Shown in pieces: positions 43,227 to 54,634 of a DNA stretch of 64,000 nt. The DNA is taken from contig OZ026530.1 in the NCBI GenBank assembly GCA_964019695.1, positions 30,052,690 through 30,116,689 on the forward strand, read 5' to 3'. Position numbers and translations under genes: made by a program. The stretch's first letter is position 1. Each line of letters starts with the position of its first letter. The stretch is from Loripinus fragilis. Lineage: Eukaryota > Mollusca > Bivalvia > Lucinida > Lucinidae. Under the pieces are notes generated by a model that was given only the letters and a program-made list of their open reading frames with translations, was not told the DNA's origin and made no database searches.

Positions 43227-43463
43227 AAAAAAAACTTATGAGTACGGAGACGTTCACGTAATGCAGGATGCACAGGACGATCGTAGTCAAATATGTTTAA
43301 ATTATGTCACAAAAGGGCCTAATGTATTTGCTAACATTAGTCGATAATTTTATTGTTGCTTTCTATACAATGTTTGTACGATATATATATGTTCTTCAAA
43401 AGTAAAATAAAATTAATAAAACTTAAAATCCCATTTTGTTTCCAAACCCTCTGTGAATAATTA

Positions 43464-43620
43464 CATGCGCGGATCCAATGGGGGAACTGCGGATCTGGAC
43501 CTCAGACCCTCGATTTTAAATTGTGCAACTTTGTCTGAACCACCCTGGTCTCCAACTAGACACCCTCTCCCCTCCTGAGACACATTTCTGGATCCAGGTT
43601 TACATTATTGCATGTATAAA
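43464..43620. repeat. Fragment of the GGATCC-end repeat inside the MULE
   Basis: ACATGCGCGGATCCAATGGG and TTTCTGGATCCAGGTTTAC resemble the inverted ends of the element at 33497-33752. Confidence 0.5.
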
Positions 43621-44554
43621 CACTGGTTTGCACCATGCGTCAACGACTCAAACCTTCTTGTCAAAATAAAAATAAAAATTTAACTGGAAGCAGCGAATTT
43701 ACGTTAAAATCGCTGCTACCAGTTAACTGGCAGCAGCGATTTTAACGTAAAATCGCTGCTGCCAGTTAACTGGTAGCAGACCTTGCCAAATTAAATTTTG
43801 TTGAAGATGAAAGGATCCCCTGATCTTACCTTGGAAAATCGATATTGCTAATTTTTTTAAGTGTGCGACTACATAGGCGCGTTGCTGAATTTCATATGAG
43901 GCTTATTTTTTGAGAAAACTTACTTCATCGTCATAAAGGATGAAACCGATCTCAAATCAAAACTAAATGCCTCTACTTTAATTTTGATTGGGTCGTACGT
44001 TCGAAAATTGGTAGCGTCATATCTAAAAAGGGGGAGATAACTATCCTTGCAAAAAAGGGAATTGTGGAGTACGAATTTCTAATCGATTTTTTGCAGTGTT
44101 AAAAAATTATTTTTTCGTAAATTATTTTATTTTCTAAAATCAATTTAACTTTTATTTATTTTTAAATCCAATTTGGCTCATTTTCTTCATTTGCAGATAT
44201 AGCTTATGAAAATCGCTTGCAAAGTTGCTACCCCCGTGTGAAAAATAGTCTGTTTTCGTGCATTTCACCAATATACTTAATATACTATTAGGCGCAGTCT
44301 CTGAATGCTTTTGAGAGAATTTACCTCATCGTCCTAAAGGATGAAACTAGTCTTCAATTGAAGATAAATTTCTACACTTAGTTGTTTGGGGGTCGCACAC
44401 TCAGAAATTGGTAGCGCCATTTTAAAAAAAAGGGGAGATATCTTTATACTCGCAGAAAACAGAATCACAAAATACGAAGTTTAAAAGTATCAAGTATGGA
44501 CTTATTTCTGAAGACAAAGGGTCTGACACATTTCTTCAAGGTTATTTGGTATGC

Positions 44555-45052
44555 TAAAAATAGTAAGTGAGTATGATAAGGAAATACCACAATCACAAAC
44601 TGCAGACAACCCCGTGGCACCGCGAGGAAGAGCCGCCCAACCATCACGAGACACCAGGAAGACAAATTAAGCAAAGCAATCAGCTCTCTCTTCCGAAAAC
44701 CAATGTTTGCAAGCTGGGAAATGGCGTCTTATTGAGCTTATTTGCAAGTTTACAAAATGGCCGTTAAAATCATACAGAATCTTACATTGTTGTTGATTCA
44801 TTGTTTAATGTACCTCGGAATATTTGTGGGGGTTCTGTGTTGGTCTTTGTTTTATTTTGCATCTATTTGTGTTCATTCTATTTGTGTTAACACCTTGACG
44901 AGGAAGAGAATGATAGTTGCTTTGCTTTAATTGTCTTCCTGGTGTATTGTGACTGTAAGTGTTCTGTTCCTCTTCCTCACGATGCCGTGGGTTGATCTGC
45001 AGTAGTGATTGTGTTTTTTCCTGTTTATACTCACTTACTTTTTGCGTATCTA
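44555..45052. repeat. Family A repeat as two inverted arms
   Basis: The left arm (44557-44700) begins AATAGTAAGTGAGTATGATA and the right arm (44905-45050) ends TATACTCACTTACTTTTT; the arms are about 145 bp. Elsewhere family A occurs as single-orientation copies, so this is a head-to-head short derivative. Confidence 0.75.
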
Positions 45053-45559
45053 GTGTCCAGCTATTGTAATGAATGATTCATTCATAGCATTATTTTGGAC
45101 TAGGTTCAAGCTTTTAAAGTGATAAACGAGAATTGAGTTTTGAGAATCAACAAGTAGCTTTGATTTAACTGTCGTCATAATGTCCATTCTTCCTAGCAAT
45201 ACCCACAAAATGTGTTACACTATCTATATATCAAAAGTAAAAGCATTTAAATTCCTTAGTACCCAATGGTCGAATTAGACCAGCCTTGCGTCCTCAGGAA
45301 AACTTCTCATGGGCGTTAAAATTGTTTTGTGGGACCGCCTTCAATAGGTAAAAGTATTGCCCTCAAAATAACCCCAGTTGAGCTATGTGAAATTGTGTGT
45401 TTAGTCCATGGCAACAAACAATGCGCTTCATAATAGTTGGGTATGTCCCTACAAATTACTTATATCTCAGCAGAAACTCGTCCTAAAGTACTAACTCGAT
45501 AAAAAAAAAAAAAAGTAAGACATAGCAGCTTCATTCAGCGGTAAAGTATGCTAGTGAGC

Positions 45560-48190
45560 AAATTTGCATATTCATGAAAATTAATGAATACATTAGGAAA
45601 TCATAAAAAAATAAAAAGGTGTACCCACAAAGATACTTACAACTCAGCTGCGAATTATTTTAGGCAACCACTCTTGGTACCAAATAATGCCAAATCACTG
45701 CACTTTTACCAAATTGTCCATTTAACAAATTTTTTAACATTCCCACTCATAAATATTAATCAAAATATAAGAAATAAGAGAAAATTTCGGAAAAATTAAA
45801 GGGGGTGTACTTACGAAATTACGCATATGTTAGTTGCTAGTTATCCTATTCTCAAATTAAAGCCTAGAACTAAATTTTATCATTCTGTATTCTTCTTTCT
45901 TTTTAATGTTTTCTTATACATTCATGAGACAAGCAAATGAGATCATTTGTATATTCATCATAGGTCTCAACTTTTATTTGGTACCATGGTTGGTAGTCCA
46001 GGATATATGGCAGCTGGAATATAGGTTAATTATTTTGTAGGTCAAACCACTTTAGTTTGCTACTTTTTTGACTTATTATTTTTATGTGTTCATTAAATAT
46101 GGTGAATATAAAAATTAGATATTTCGAATACCTATAGTCATAGGGTCACATACCCGTATCTCAACTATAATTTGGTACCAAGTTTTGTAGTCTAGGATAG
46201 TAAGCAGCTGGTGTAGAGGTAATTTGGAAGAGATACCACCTTAATTAATCTACCAATTTTGTCTTATTTCTTATGTTAAAATTAATATTTATGGGTATTC
46301 GAATTAGATCATTTGTATATTTAATCATTTTCATCAAATGAAAATGTCTCAACTTTAATTTAGTACCTAGTTTTGAAGTTAATCATAGTTAGCGGCTGAA
46401 TTAGTTGTTATTTTGAACGTAAATCACATAATTTTTCTACAAATTTCCTCTTATTTCTTAAGTATTCATATATATTCATGAATGTATTCAAATTAGATAA
46501 ATTGTCAATTTAATCATTTTGGTCAAAATGCAATGTCTCAACTTGAATTTGGTACTAAGTTTTGCAGTCTACGATATTTGGCAGTAGAAATATAGATAAT
46601 TTTGTAGCTATACCCCCTTATTTTTCTATCTATTTTATCTTATTTCTTATGCTTTCATTCATATTCATGAATATTTAAATCATAAAATTCGAGTATTTTA
46701 TCATTTTGACCAAATGGCTATGTCTCAACTTTTATTTGATAGCAAGTTTTTTAAGATAGGATAATTATCAGCTAGCGTCATGTTAATTTTGTAGGTATAC
46801 CACCTTAATTTTTTTACCAATTTTGTCTTGTTTCTTATGTTTACATTAATATTCATGAATATTTAAATTAAATAATTCGTATATTTAATCATTTTAGTGA
46901 AATGATTATGTCTCAACTGTTATTGGGTACCAATTTTTTTAGTCTAGGATACTTTTTAGCTGGAGTACATGTAATTTTGTAGGTATACCCCTTAATATTT
47001 CTACCAATTTAGTCTTATTTCTTATGTTTACATTAATATTCATGAATATTTAAACTAGATAATTCGCATATTTAATAATTTTGGTTAAATGGCAAAGTCT
47101 CAACTTTTATTTGGTACCAAATTTTACAGTCTAGTCTAATAAACAGCAGACATATAGGACATTTTGTAGGTATACCACCTTCATTTTTCTACCAATTTTC
47201 CCTTATTTATACTTTTTACATTAATATTCATGAATATTCAAATTAGATTCTTCGTATATTTTAATCATTTTGGTCAAAATACAATGCCTTGGCTTTAATT
47301 TGGTACCAAGTTTTGTAGTCTACGATAGTTAGCAGTAGATATATAGGTAATTTTGAAAGTATACCACCTTAATTTTTCTACCAATTTTCTCTTGTCTCTT
47401 ATGCTTTCATTAATATTCATGAATATTTAAATTAGATAATGCGTATATTTCATCATTTTGATCAAATGGCTATGTCTCATCTTTTATTTGGTACCAGGTT
47501 TTGTAAGATAGGATAGTTAGCAGCTAGCGTATTGGTAATTTTTAAAGTATACCACCTTTATTTTTCTACAATTTTTGTTTTATGTCTAATGTTTACATTA
47601 ATATTCTTGAATACTTAAATTAAATAATTCGCATATTTAATCATTTTAGTCAAATGGCAATATCTCAACTTTTATTTGGTACCAAGTTATGTAGTCTAGG
47701 CTAGTACGCAGTAGATATATAGGACATTTTGTAGGTATACCCCCTTAATTTTTCTTTCATTTTTTTCTTATTTCTTACGTTTACATTAATATTCATGAAT
47801 ATTTAAATGAGATAATTCGTATATTTAATCATTTTAATCAAATGGCTTCGTCTCAATTTTTACTGGGTACCAAATCGTGTAGGATAAGATATTTAGCAGC
47901 AGGTGTAGTGGTAATTTTGTAGATATACCCCTTAATTTTTCGGCAATTTTCTCTCATTTCGTATGTTTTCATTAATATTCATGAGTATGCAAATTAGATA
48001 ATTCGTATATCTATTCAGTTGGTCATTTTGCTAATGCCTCAACTTTAATTTGGTACCACGATTCTTAGTCTGGAATGATAAACAATGACATATAGGTAAT
48101 TTTGTAGGTGACACCCCTTAATTTATTCTACAAATTTTCTCATTACTTACGTTTTCATTAATATTCTTGATAATATTAATATCTAATTAG
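45560..48190. repeat. 188-bp satellite array, about 14 diverged units
   Basis: GGTACC-AAGTTTTGTAG-type words recur at about 45676, 45978, 46172, 46362, 46548, 46737, 46926, 47115, 47303, 47490, 47678, 47866 and 48053; from 46172 on the spacing is 186-190. Each unit also has TGTCTCAACTTTTATTTGG, ATTTTGTAGGTATACC-CCTTAATTTTTCTACC, TATTTCTTATGTTTACATTA and the dyad ATATTCATGAATAT. No frame is conserved across units. Divergence is substantial, so the array is old or not being homogenised. Confidence 0.9.
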
Positions 48191-49223
48191 AGCGTCATAT
48201 TGCTGTTTCTGAAATTCTATTTTATCTATCTAAGAAAGAAAGACTAGACATTTCAAACAGATATACTTTTGTGTGAGTAAAAGTAAAAAAAAAGCAGAGA
48301 AGCAATATTTCAAGGAGTTACTTAACGACGCTCATCTATGCTGGTTTTACATTATTTTTAGTACCAGAGTTACTTCCCCATTTTATGAATGACGATTCTC
48401 GATTTTAACGTACAATCCTCACAAATTGATAGTACAGATATATTTATCTTTAATTGAGCCATGTATCATCATTTAGGACGCTAATGTAAGTTTTCTCCAA
48501 AAGTAAATCAGCGAATCTCCTATGCTCGTATCAAGTGTACTGGAAAAATGCATTAAAACGCTGTTTTTCCACACAGTGTTGGCAACTGAAGAAGCAAATT
48601 TCTGAGCTGTCAGGCATATCAGGATGCGGCAAATCATGTTTTTGAAAAGCGAAAAGACAATTGTTTTAGAAATTATGAAGTTTTGCGGGTTCTGATTAAA
48701 TATAACGATATTACAAGGAATAATTTAGAGGATAATATTAAATTTTATAGGGTAGTAAGAGTTATCCCCCAAAAAAACTATGTTTAAATTTATAAAAATC
48801 AATAAAACTCATACAAATATAAATGACAGTAAATTACTTTTAGAAAATAAAATAATTTAGGAAAAAGAACGTTTTTTTTGTCAATACAAAATCAGTTTAA
48901 AAACCGTACTTTACGTTTCCGTTTTTTGCAAACATTGAGTTATCTCCCCATTTTTTTAATATGATGCTACCAATTTTTGAGCGTACGACCCAATCAGAAA
49001 TAAAGTAGAGTGATTCATCTTCAATTCTAGACATGTTTCATGCTTTATGACGATGAGGTAAGTTTTTTCGAAAAATTGAATTTCAGCAACGCGCCTAACA
49101 ATACAATTACATGTAGCAGCTTTAATATTCACTATATCGTTATTATCTTCTGTACTTACATAAGCCGAAACACAATTGTGGTAGTGCATGATAGAGACCA
49201 TCTATAAAATGAGCAAACTATAT

Positions 49224-49515
49224 AAAAAGGATGATCACCTAGGAAAGGTAAGAAAGAGGGCAAAGATCAGGAATCGATACAATCAAGTGCCACGCCTGAC
49301 CCAGGCTGCCACATGGAAAGTGAACACACAATTAGACATCACAAACGAGAGCCAAGATGTCAGCCCTTTCCCAACAAGTGACCACAAGACATGAATAAAC
49401 AGACGCGCGAAAGCATAAACACAAGACAGAAAAAACACAAAAGAATAAAGCCTTGCAACGGCCAGTTATTATATTTTACTGGAAGGCTTAAACCAGTTTC
49501 ACGGCGCCAACCTCC
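49224..49515 (-). repeat. Interspersed repeat family B, copy 2
   Basis: The reverse complement of 21721-22010 (AAAGATCAGGAATCGATACA, GACATCACAAACGAGAGCCA, GGCGCCAACCTCC). Open frames here are incidental. Confidence 0.8.
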
Positions 49516-50009
49516 GGGAAGTCCATGAAAACATGGTCGAAACCCACTTTTTATTTTAATGTAAAAATAATCGATGGCTGATTTGAAGTGAGACCAGATA
49601 AATACTAATAATGACCCGTGTTCAGGAGGCCCAAAACAGATTGAGACATTGCACTGCTTGGTAATAAGTAGGCTATTTTTTTATGAATGAATATAATATA
49701 TGTTTCATCTCATAAAGCGAACAAATGTATATTTCATTCGTGTCTTCACATTTTTGAATGAATATGACATGATTTCTATTGTTTACCTCATCAGGGAAGT
49801 TTCTAGGTATTCCTAATACACTTTATCATAAATATTTTGGGTGCGTAAGAGTATTGGCACAATTGAAAAACTCAGTATTTAGTGCAGATTAATAATTAAA
49901 AATGTGCACTTAAATATTCGCCATAATAACTTTCCAATATTGTTTTTCGTAACATGCATGTTATATTTACGATACCTTTGCGTTGCTTCGAATGCCTGTG
50001 AGTAGTGCA
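49516..50009. other. Intergenic, nothing recognised
   Basis: No structure found. Confidence 0.4.
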
Positions 50010-50357
50010 AAACAGTGCAGAATCTAGGGCGAAGAATTGGTACCAGTAAAATGTTTTAAGCCCCTCGGTGGCTTAGGCTGCTGTCCGTTCTAAGGCGGTG
50101 GTTCTGTTATTGTTGACATTTTGTTTGTTGTTACTCCCATTGTGGCAGCCTGTAACTGTTCTATGTTTTGTTGTACATTATTTTATGTTCATTCTAGTAT
50201 TACAATCATCTTGATGGGGAAGAGAGCTGGTTGCTTTGCTTAATCTATCTTCCTGGTGTCTCGTGATGGTTGAGGGGCTCTTTCTCGCGGTGCACAGGGG
50301 TCGTCTGCGGTTTGTGATTGTGTTTTTCCTGATCATACTCACTTACTATTTTTCCAA
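50010..50357 (+). repeat. Interspersed repeat family A, copy 3
   Basis: It runs from GCAGAATCTAGGGCGAAGAA through GCCCCTCGGTGGCTTAGGCT, TTACTCCCATTGTGGCAGCC and CTTCCTGGTGTCTCGTGATG to the end motif ATCATACTCACTTACTATTT. Confidence 0.8.
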
Positions 50358-50989
50358 ATCTGAAACCACTGTCCTTGGAGCTGGGGTTAAGAAAGTATAA
50401 AGTTCAGCATATTTTGACAATTTTATTACCAAAAGGCCCCTTACGATCTAATTAAGCAAATAAATATCCACATTTTGTGCTTTTGACAGCTTGTAGTGTT
50501 TGGAAATCCGAAGTTGGTTGAGGAAAGTCAACGTTGAAAGCAGAGGTAATTGCCACATGTAAAATACAACCTTTTATATATTTTCAAATTTTCGCATGTG
50601 AAAATATTTTTTTCAAGTAAATGTTTTATTTAATAAATATTTTCCTTGCATTTTATTACTTTTTATATAATAAACATCAATTAGACATGTGATATCCGAC
50701 CATATTACAGGCATGATGGGTATCAGTGTTTGATCTGTTTATCCTATTCAGGAGACAACCTTGGGTAAAGCAAATTCATCAATAATTGTAATTTGTAATT
50801 TGCCTTGATCAAAATAAGCAACACAAGAGATAAAAGTATACCCACCAAGTGTCAACACCAAACCACCAAACTTCCCAAATGGAGGTAATCGCATTCATGT
50901 TATATTCTATTAGAATTTGATTTCTGATTAGCTTTTGTCCCTTTTACAGATTATTTACTCCCTGTAGCGTCAAAATTATACCATCAGCT
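50358..50989. other. Intergenic, nothing recognised
   Basis: AT-rich, no structure found. Confidence 0.4.
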
Positions 50990-51560
50990 TTAATGTGATC
51001 TACACACCTCACGACAGACTTTGCGTCAAATATGAATAGTGTCCGTCATAAGATGTGAAAGTAGTTGGTCCTTGACCTTATATCCAACAGTCAAATTGGC
51101 AATTAGAAACATTCCTTTCACCAACAAATCATATGCAATCATTGTGCAAAATATGAACACCTTCGGTCAAAATCTAAAGGAAGGGTTTACAAGCGGTAGA
51201 ACAGATTTTAGGTATATTTGACTTTGATCTTTGACTCCAAGATCATATCGGTGTCCTGAAATTCAAAAAATAACATAAACTATCATTGTGCAAAATATTA
51301 AAACTATCGGAGGAAACATGAGAGAAATTTACGCTGACCTAACCATAAATAAATGTTAAGTATATTTGACTTTGACCTTTGAAATCAAGGTCATAGCGAT
51401 AATCAGTAAACATCTACACACAAGAATCAATTACTGTGCCATTATATTAACAGTATATGCAAAATATATCGAGGAGTTAGCGTCTCAAGCTATTAACAGG
51501 CTGACGAACATTTAGATGGACAGACAGACAGACGCATGGACTGACGGAAGGGACTGATTA
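50990..51560 (+). repeat. Diverged tandem tract with TTTGACCTTTGA words
   Basis: CATTGTGCAAAATATGAA, TAGGTATATTTGACTTTGA and CAAGGTCATAGCGAT-type words recur two to three times with a period of about 180 bp. The tract ends in ACAGACAGACAGACGC. It appears to be an old tandem repeat. Confidence 0.55.
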
Positions 51561-51615
51561 CAATATACCAGACTATCAAAAACAAAACAAAAACGTGGAC
51601 ATAATTTGCAAAATA

Positions 51616-51619
51616 TATC
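51616..51619. other. Left target duplication TATC
   Basis: TATC directly precedes the 5' terminal repeat and recurs directly after the 3' one at 59760-59763. Confidence 0.6.
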
Positions 51620-52457
51620 TATTATGCCCTGCAATTTTTTGCATTTTGCATAATAAAAATAATAAAATAATAAAATAAAATAAAAATAATAAAATCACAA
51701 AAAACAAATATTACAAATAGATAAATATGAAAATAATTAAAAAACTGAATTCTTAGTTTTTGCATTTATAAATATCATAAAGATTTTTATTTTCGCTTTT
51801 CATATTTCTTTTTTTTCAAACTTTGGGCCTCAAACATTTTGTAGAATTATTACCCCTTTTGGAACATACTTTGGCATGTTTTTGTAACAGTATTAAATTG
51901 TTTTCTTAATTGATATGGTAAATGGCTGCTTACATTCTCAGACCCTGACAGTCAACAACCAAAGCCGATGTCAATTAAGACATCAAAGCCAACTAATCAG
52001 AATAAATCCTTAAAAGTAGGAAATATCACCTGTAGTTTGGATAGCAATTTGCCTAATAGCCCCTAATAAGCTTTGGTCACCTGGACCAGATTATTGCTAT
52101 CCAAACACCTTTGTTCTAGTTAAACTGCCAGGTCTGTGAAGATGATTATGTCAAATGGCCTACCTTTGATCATTAACATGTTAGTAATTTGAGTGATATA
52201 ATCACTTTGTTTGACCAAATGTTTTGGCTTACGCCTGAGTAGAGATTTGACTATATAACTCCATCCTGACCCTAACCCGTCACAAAACAACTTTGCTTGT
52301 GACTTTGGACGTAGGAAATAAATAGGATTGAAGTTATATTGTTCTTAATCATCTATTCAGGTAAGAATAAACTTATATTTTCTTCTCCATTTACTTTTAC
52401 TTTCTTGTAAATTAATTCCAGCTGAATTTCTGGTTAATTTTGGGCAAATGTAAGAGC

Positions 52458-53800
52458 AAGGAATACCTGTGCCTGTCTGTTTTGCAAACGATAAAGACAC
52501 ATATCAGCTAGCGAATCTGCACAGTCTGATCAGAGTCCTTACCGTTTGCTAACAAGACAGTAAAGGTTAATACGTTAAGATTGTAAGAATTTATATGATA
52601 TAACTTTAAATTAGGCCAAGGAATACCTGCGCCTATCTTCTTTGCAAATAATAAAGACACAGATCAGCTAGCGAATCTGCACAGTCTGATCAGAGTCTTT
52701 ACCGTTCGCTAACAAGAAAGTAAAGGTTTTTACCGTTACAAAATGTAGGGATTTATACTATGTTACCTTTTAATTAGGCCAAGGAATACCTGCGCCTATC
52801 TTCTTTGCAAATAATAAAGACACAGATCAGCTAGCGAATCTGCACAGTCTGATCAGAGTCTTTACCGTTCGCTAACAAGAAAGTAAAGGTTTTTACCGTT
52901 ACAAAATGTAGGGATTTATACTATGTTACCTTTAGGTTAGGCCAAGGAATACCTGCGCCTGTCTATTTTGCAAACAATAAAGACACAGATCAGCTAGTGA
53001 ATCCTCACAGTATGATCATGGTCTTTGCTGTTCGCTCTCAAGAACTTAAACGTTATTATGGTTAAAATGTGAGAACGGACTCTGTAACTTTTTAAGTTAG
53101 GCCAAGGAATACCTGCGCCTGTCTATTTTGCAAATAATAAAGACACAGATCAGCTAGCGAATCTGCACAGTCTGATCAGAGTCTTTACCGTTCGCTAACA
53201 AGAAAGTAAAGGTTAATAATTTAAAAATGTAAATATTTATACTATGTAGCTTTTAAGTTAGGCCAAGGAATACCTGCGCCTGTCTGTTTTGCAAACAATA
53301 AAGACACAGATCAGCTAGTGAATCCTCACAGTCTGATCATGGTCTTTGCTGTTCGCTCTCAAGAACTTAAACATTATTACGGTTAAAATGTAAGAACATA
53401 CTCTGAAACTTTAAAAGTCTAAGGCCATGGAATACCTGCGCCTGTCGGTTTTACAAATAAAGACACAGATCAGCTAGTGAATCTGCACAGTCTGATCGGG
53501 GTCTTTGTTGTTCACTCTCAAATAAATTCAAGATTAAGTCCTTAATATACAGGAATACCGTATTTTGATTATAATCGTTAATATACAGGAATACCTTATT
53601 ATGATTATAATTGTTAATATACAGGAATACCGTATCAAGGTTGTAATTGTTAGTATACAGGAATACCGTATACATGTATGTAACTGAGCGAGACCAAGGA
53701 ATACCTGCTCTCGCCTGTTTGGCAAATGATAAGGACCTAGATCAGCTGGCGAATTCGCAGTCTGATCAACGTCTTTGTCGTCCGCTGTCTACAAAGTAAT
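52458..53800 (+). repeat. Minisatellite, about 160-bp unit, in LTR 1
   Basis: Units begin AAGGAATACCTG at 52458, 52618, 52781, 52944, 53104 and 53265, with diverged ones near 53421 and 53695. Each carries ATAAAGACACAGATCAGCTA, GCGAATCTGCACAGTCTGAT and CTTTACCGTTCGCTAACAAG or variants. The matching array in LTR 2 is 57603-58945. Confidence 0.92.
53541..53675 (+). repeat. 36-bp tandem repeat, four units
   Basis: TTAATATACAGGAATACCGT recurs every 36 bases with T/A-rich linkers. It interrupts the spacing of the last two 160-bp units; the same array is in LTR 2 at 58686-58820. Confidence 0.9.
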
Positions 53801-53989
53801 AATTATCCTTAAATAGTCTTCTTGTATAAGCTAGTCTCTAAAGCTGAGCTAGCTTGACAGGGCTTCACATTCATGTACATACTTTTGCATGAATTGTAAG
53901 AATGAATCTTGTTGTAAGATGTAGCATTTTCTTGAAACTGACTAATTTTGGAAGTGTTAGATATGAAAAATAACTAAAGACTTTGTCAC

Positions 53990-54330
53990 ACCTCTCATAT
54001 GCAAAGCGAGAAATTCCCTAAATAATCAAGGTCTCATGTGCTAAGCAAGAAATTCCCAAATAAATAAGGTCTCATATGCTAAGCGAGAAATTCCCTCATT
54101 AAACAAGCTCTCACCAAGCTAAGCAGTTATTTCCCTTATATAGTTAAAATGAGCTTGATCATGTCTGCAACTGCAATGTTCCTTCAACGTCTGCAGCAGA
54201 TAAGTGATAATATACTTCTACCTGCAACTGCAATGTTGGTTTAACGTCTGCAGCAGATAAGAGACAATATACTTATATCTGCAACTGTAATGTTCGTTTA
54301 AGATAAGCGATACACTTATATCTGCAACTG
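53990..54330 (+). repeat. Two further short tandem arrays in LTR 1
   Basis: Four units of GGTCTCATATGCTAAGCGAG plus AAATTCCC (period about 38), then four units of CTGCAACTGCAATGTTCGTT with GCAGCAGATAAG (period about 58). Confidence 0.88.
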
Positions 54331-54617
54331 CAATCATATAAAAATGATAGGTTAAAAGTGTATATCTATGAGAACTTCATGAGAAGTTGCACAAATGCAT
54401 CCTCTTGAAGTTCTGTTGATATTATACTATATAGTCATTTTCTTTGAAATGCTACTCTCTTTGTATATATGTTTTATTATGTATTTCTATCACACAAAAC
54501 AACTTTGCTTGTGACATTGGACGTAGGAAATAAACAGGATTGAAGTTATATTGTTCTTAATCATCTATTCAGGTCAGCCGAACGCCTTGTACACACGACC
54601 CAACAGCATAATAGATT

Positions 54618-54634
54618 TGGTGGAGAATCCGGGT
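54618..54634 (+). promoter_or_regulatory. Candidate primer-binding site
   Basis: TGGTGGAGAATCCGGGT begins four bases after LTR 1. TGG at this place is the expected complement of a tRNA 3' CCA end; I could not match the rest to a specific tRNA from memory. Confidence 0.45.

Larger units (their letters stand above)
41877..43787 (+). mobile_element. Mutator-like (MULE/ZSWIM-type) transposon with palindromic repeat ends
   Basis: AAATTAAAT (9 bp, the usual MULE target size) stands at 41868-41876 and 43788-43796. Exactly between them both ends read, from outside in, a diverged 8 bases, then CTGCT-C-AGTTAACTGG at equal distance from the duplication. Each end is an array of a 43-bp unit: GTTAAC or variant at 41894, 41937, 41980 and 42023 on the left, and 43679, 43722 and 43765 on the right. 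The unit is itself palindromic (CAGCGATTTTA-ACG-TAAAATCGCTG, CCAGTTAACTGG). A decayed transposase lies inside, and another repeat (43464-43620) has inserted near the right end. Confidence 0.82.
43860..49110. repeat. 5.2-kb composite: inverted arms around a satellite array
   Basis: A 200-340-bp sequence is present four times: direct at 43870-44200 and 44265-44480, inverted at 48345-48570 and 48780-49105. Shared words are AAAACTTAC-TCATCGTC-TAAAGGATGA, GGGTCGTACGTTC, AAATTGGTAGCG and GGGGAGATAACT. Between the pairs lie a family A inverted repeat (44555-45052) and a 188-bp satellite (45560-48190). The left arms begin about 70 bp after the MULE's right target duplication. Confidence 0.7.
51620..54613 (+). 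repeat. 5' terminal repeat (LTR 1), 2994 bp
   Basis: It starts with a small hairpin (TATTATGC...GCATAATA within 36 bases) and an AATAAAATAATAAA-rich tract. It contains an 82-bp direct repeat (52281-52362 and 54493-54574) bracketing minisatellites: eight units of about 160 bp (52458-53800), four of 36 bp (53541-53675), four of about 38 bp (53990-54130) and four of about 58 bp (54150-54330). Confidence 0.85.

Noticed and set aside
53451..53725. Open frames with repeated FLYINNYN-type residues as a repeat protein
   Set aside because: They translate the 36-bp tandem array and recur unchanged in LTR 2; there is no sign of a gene.
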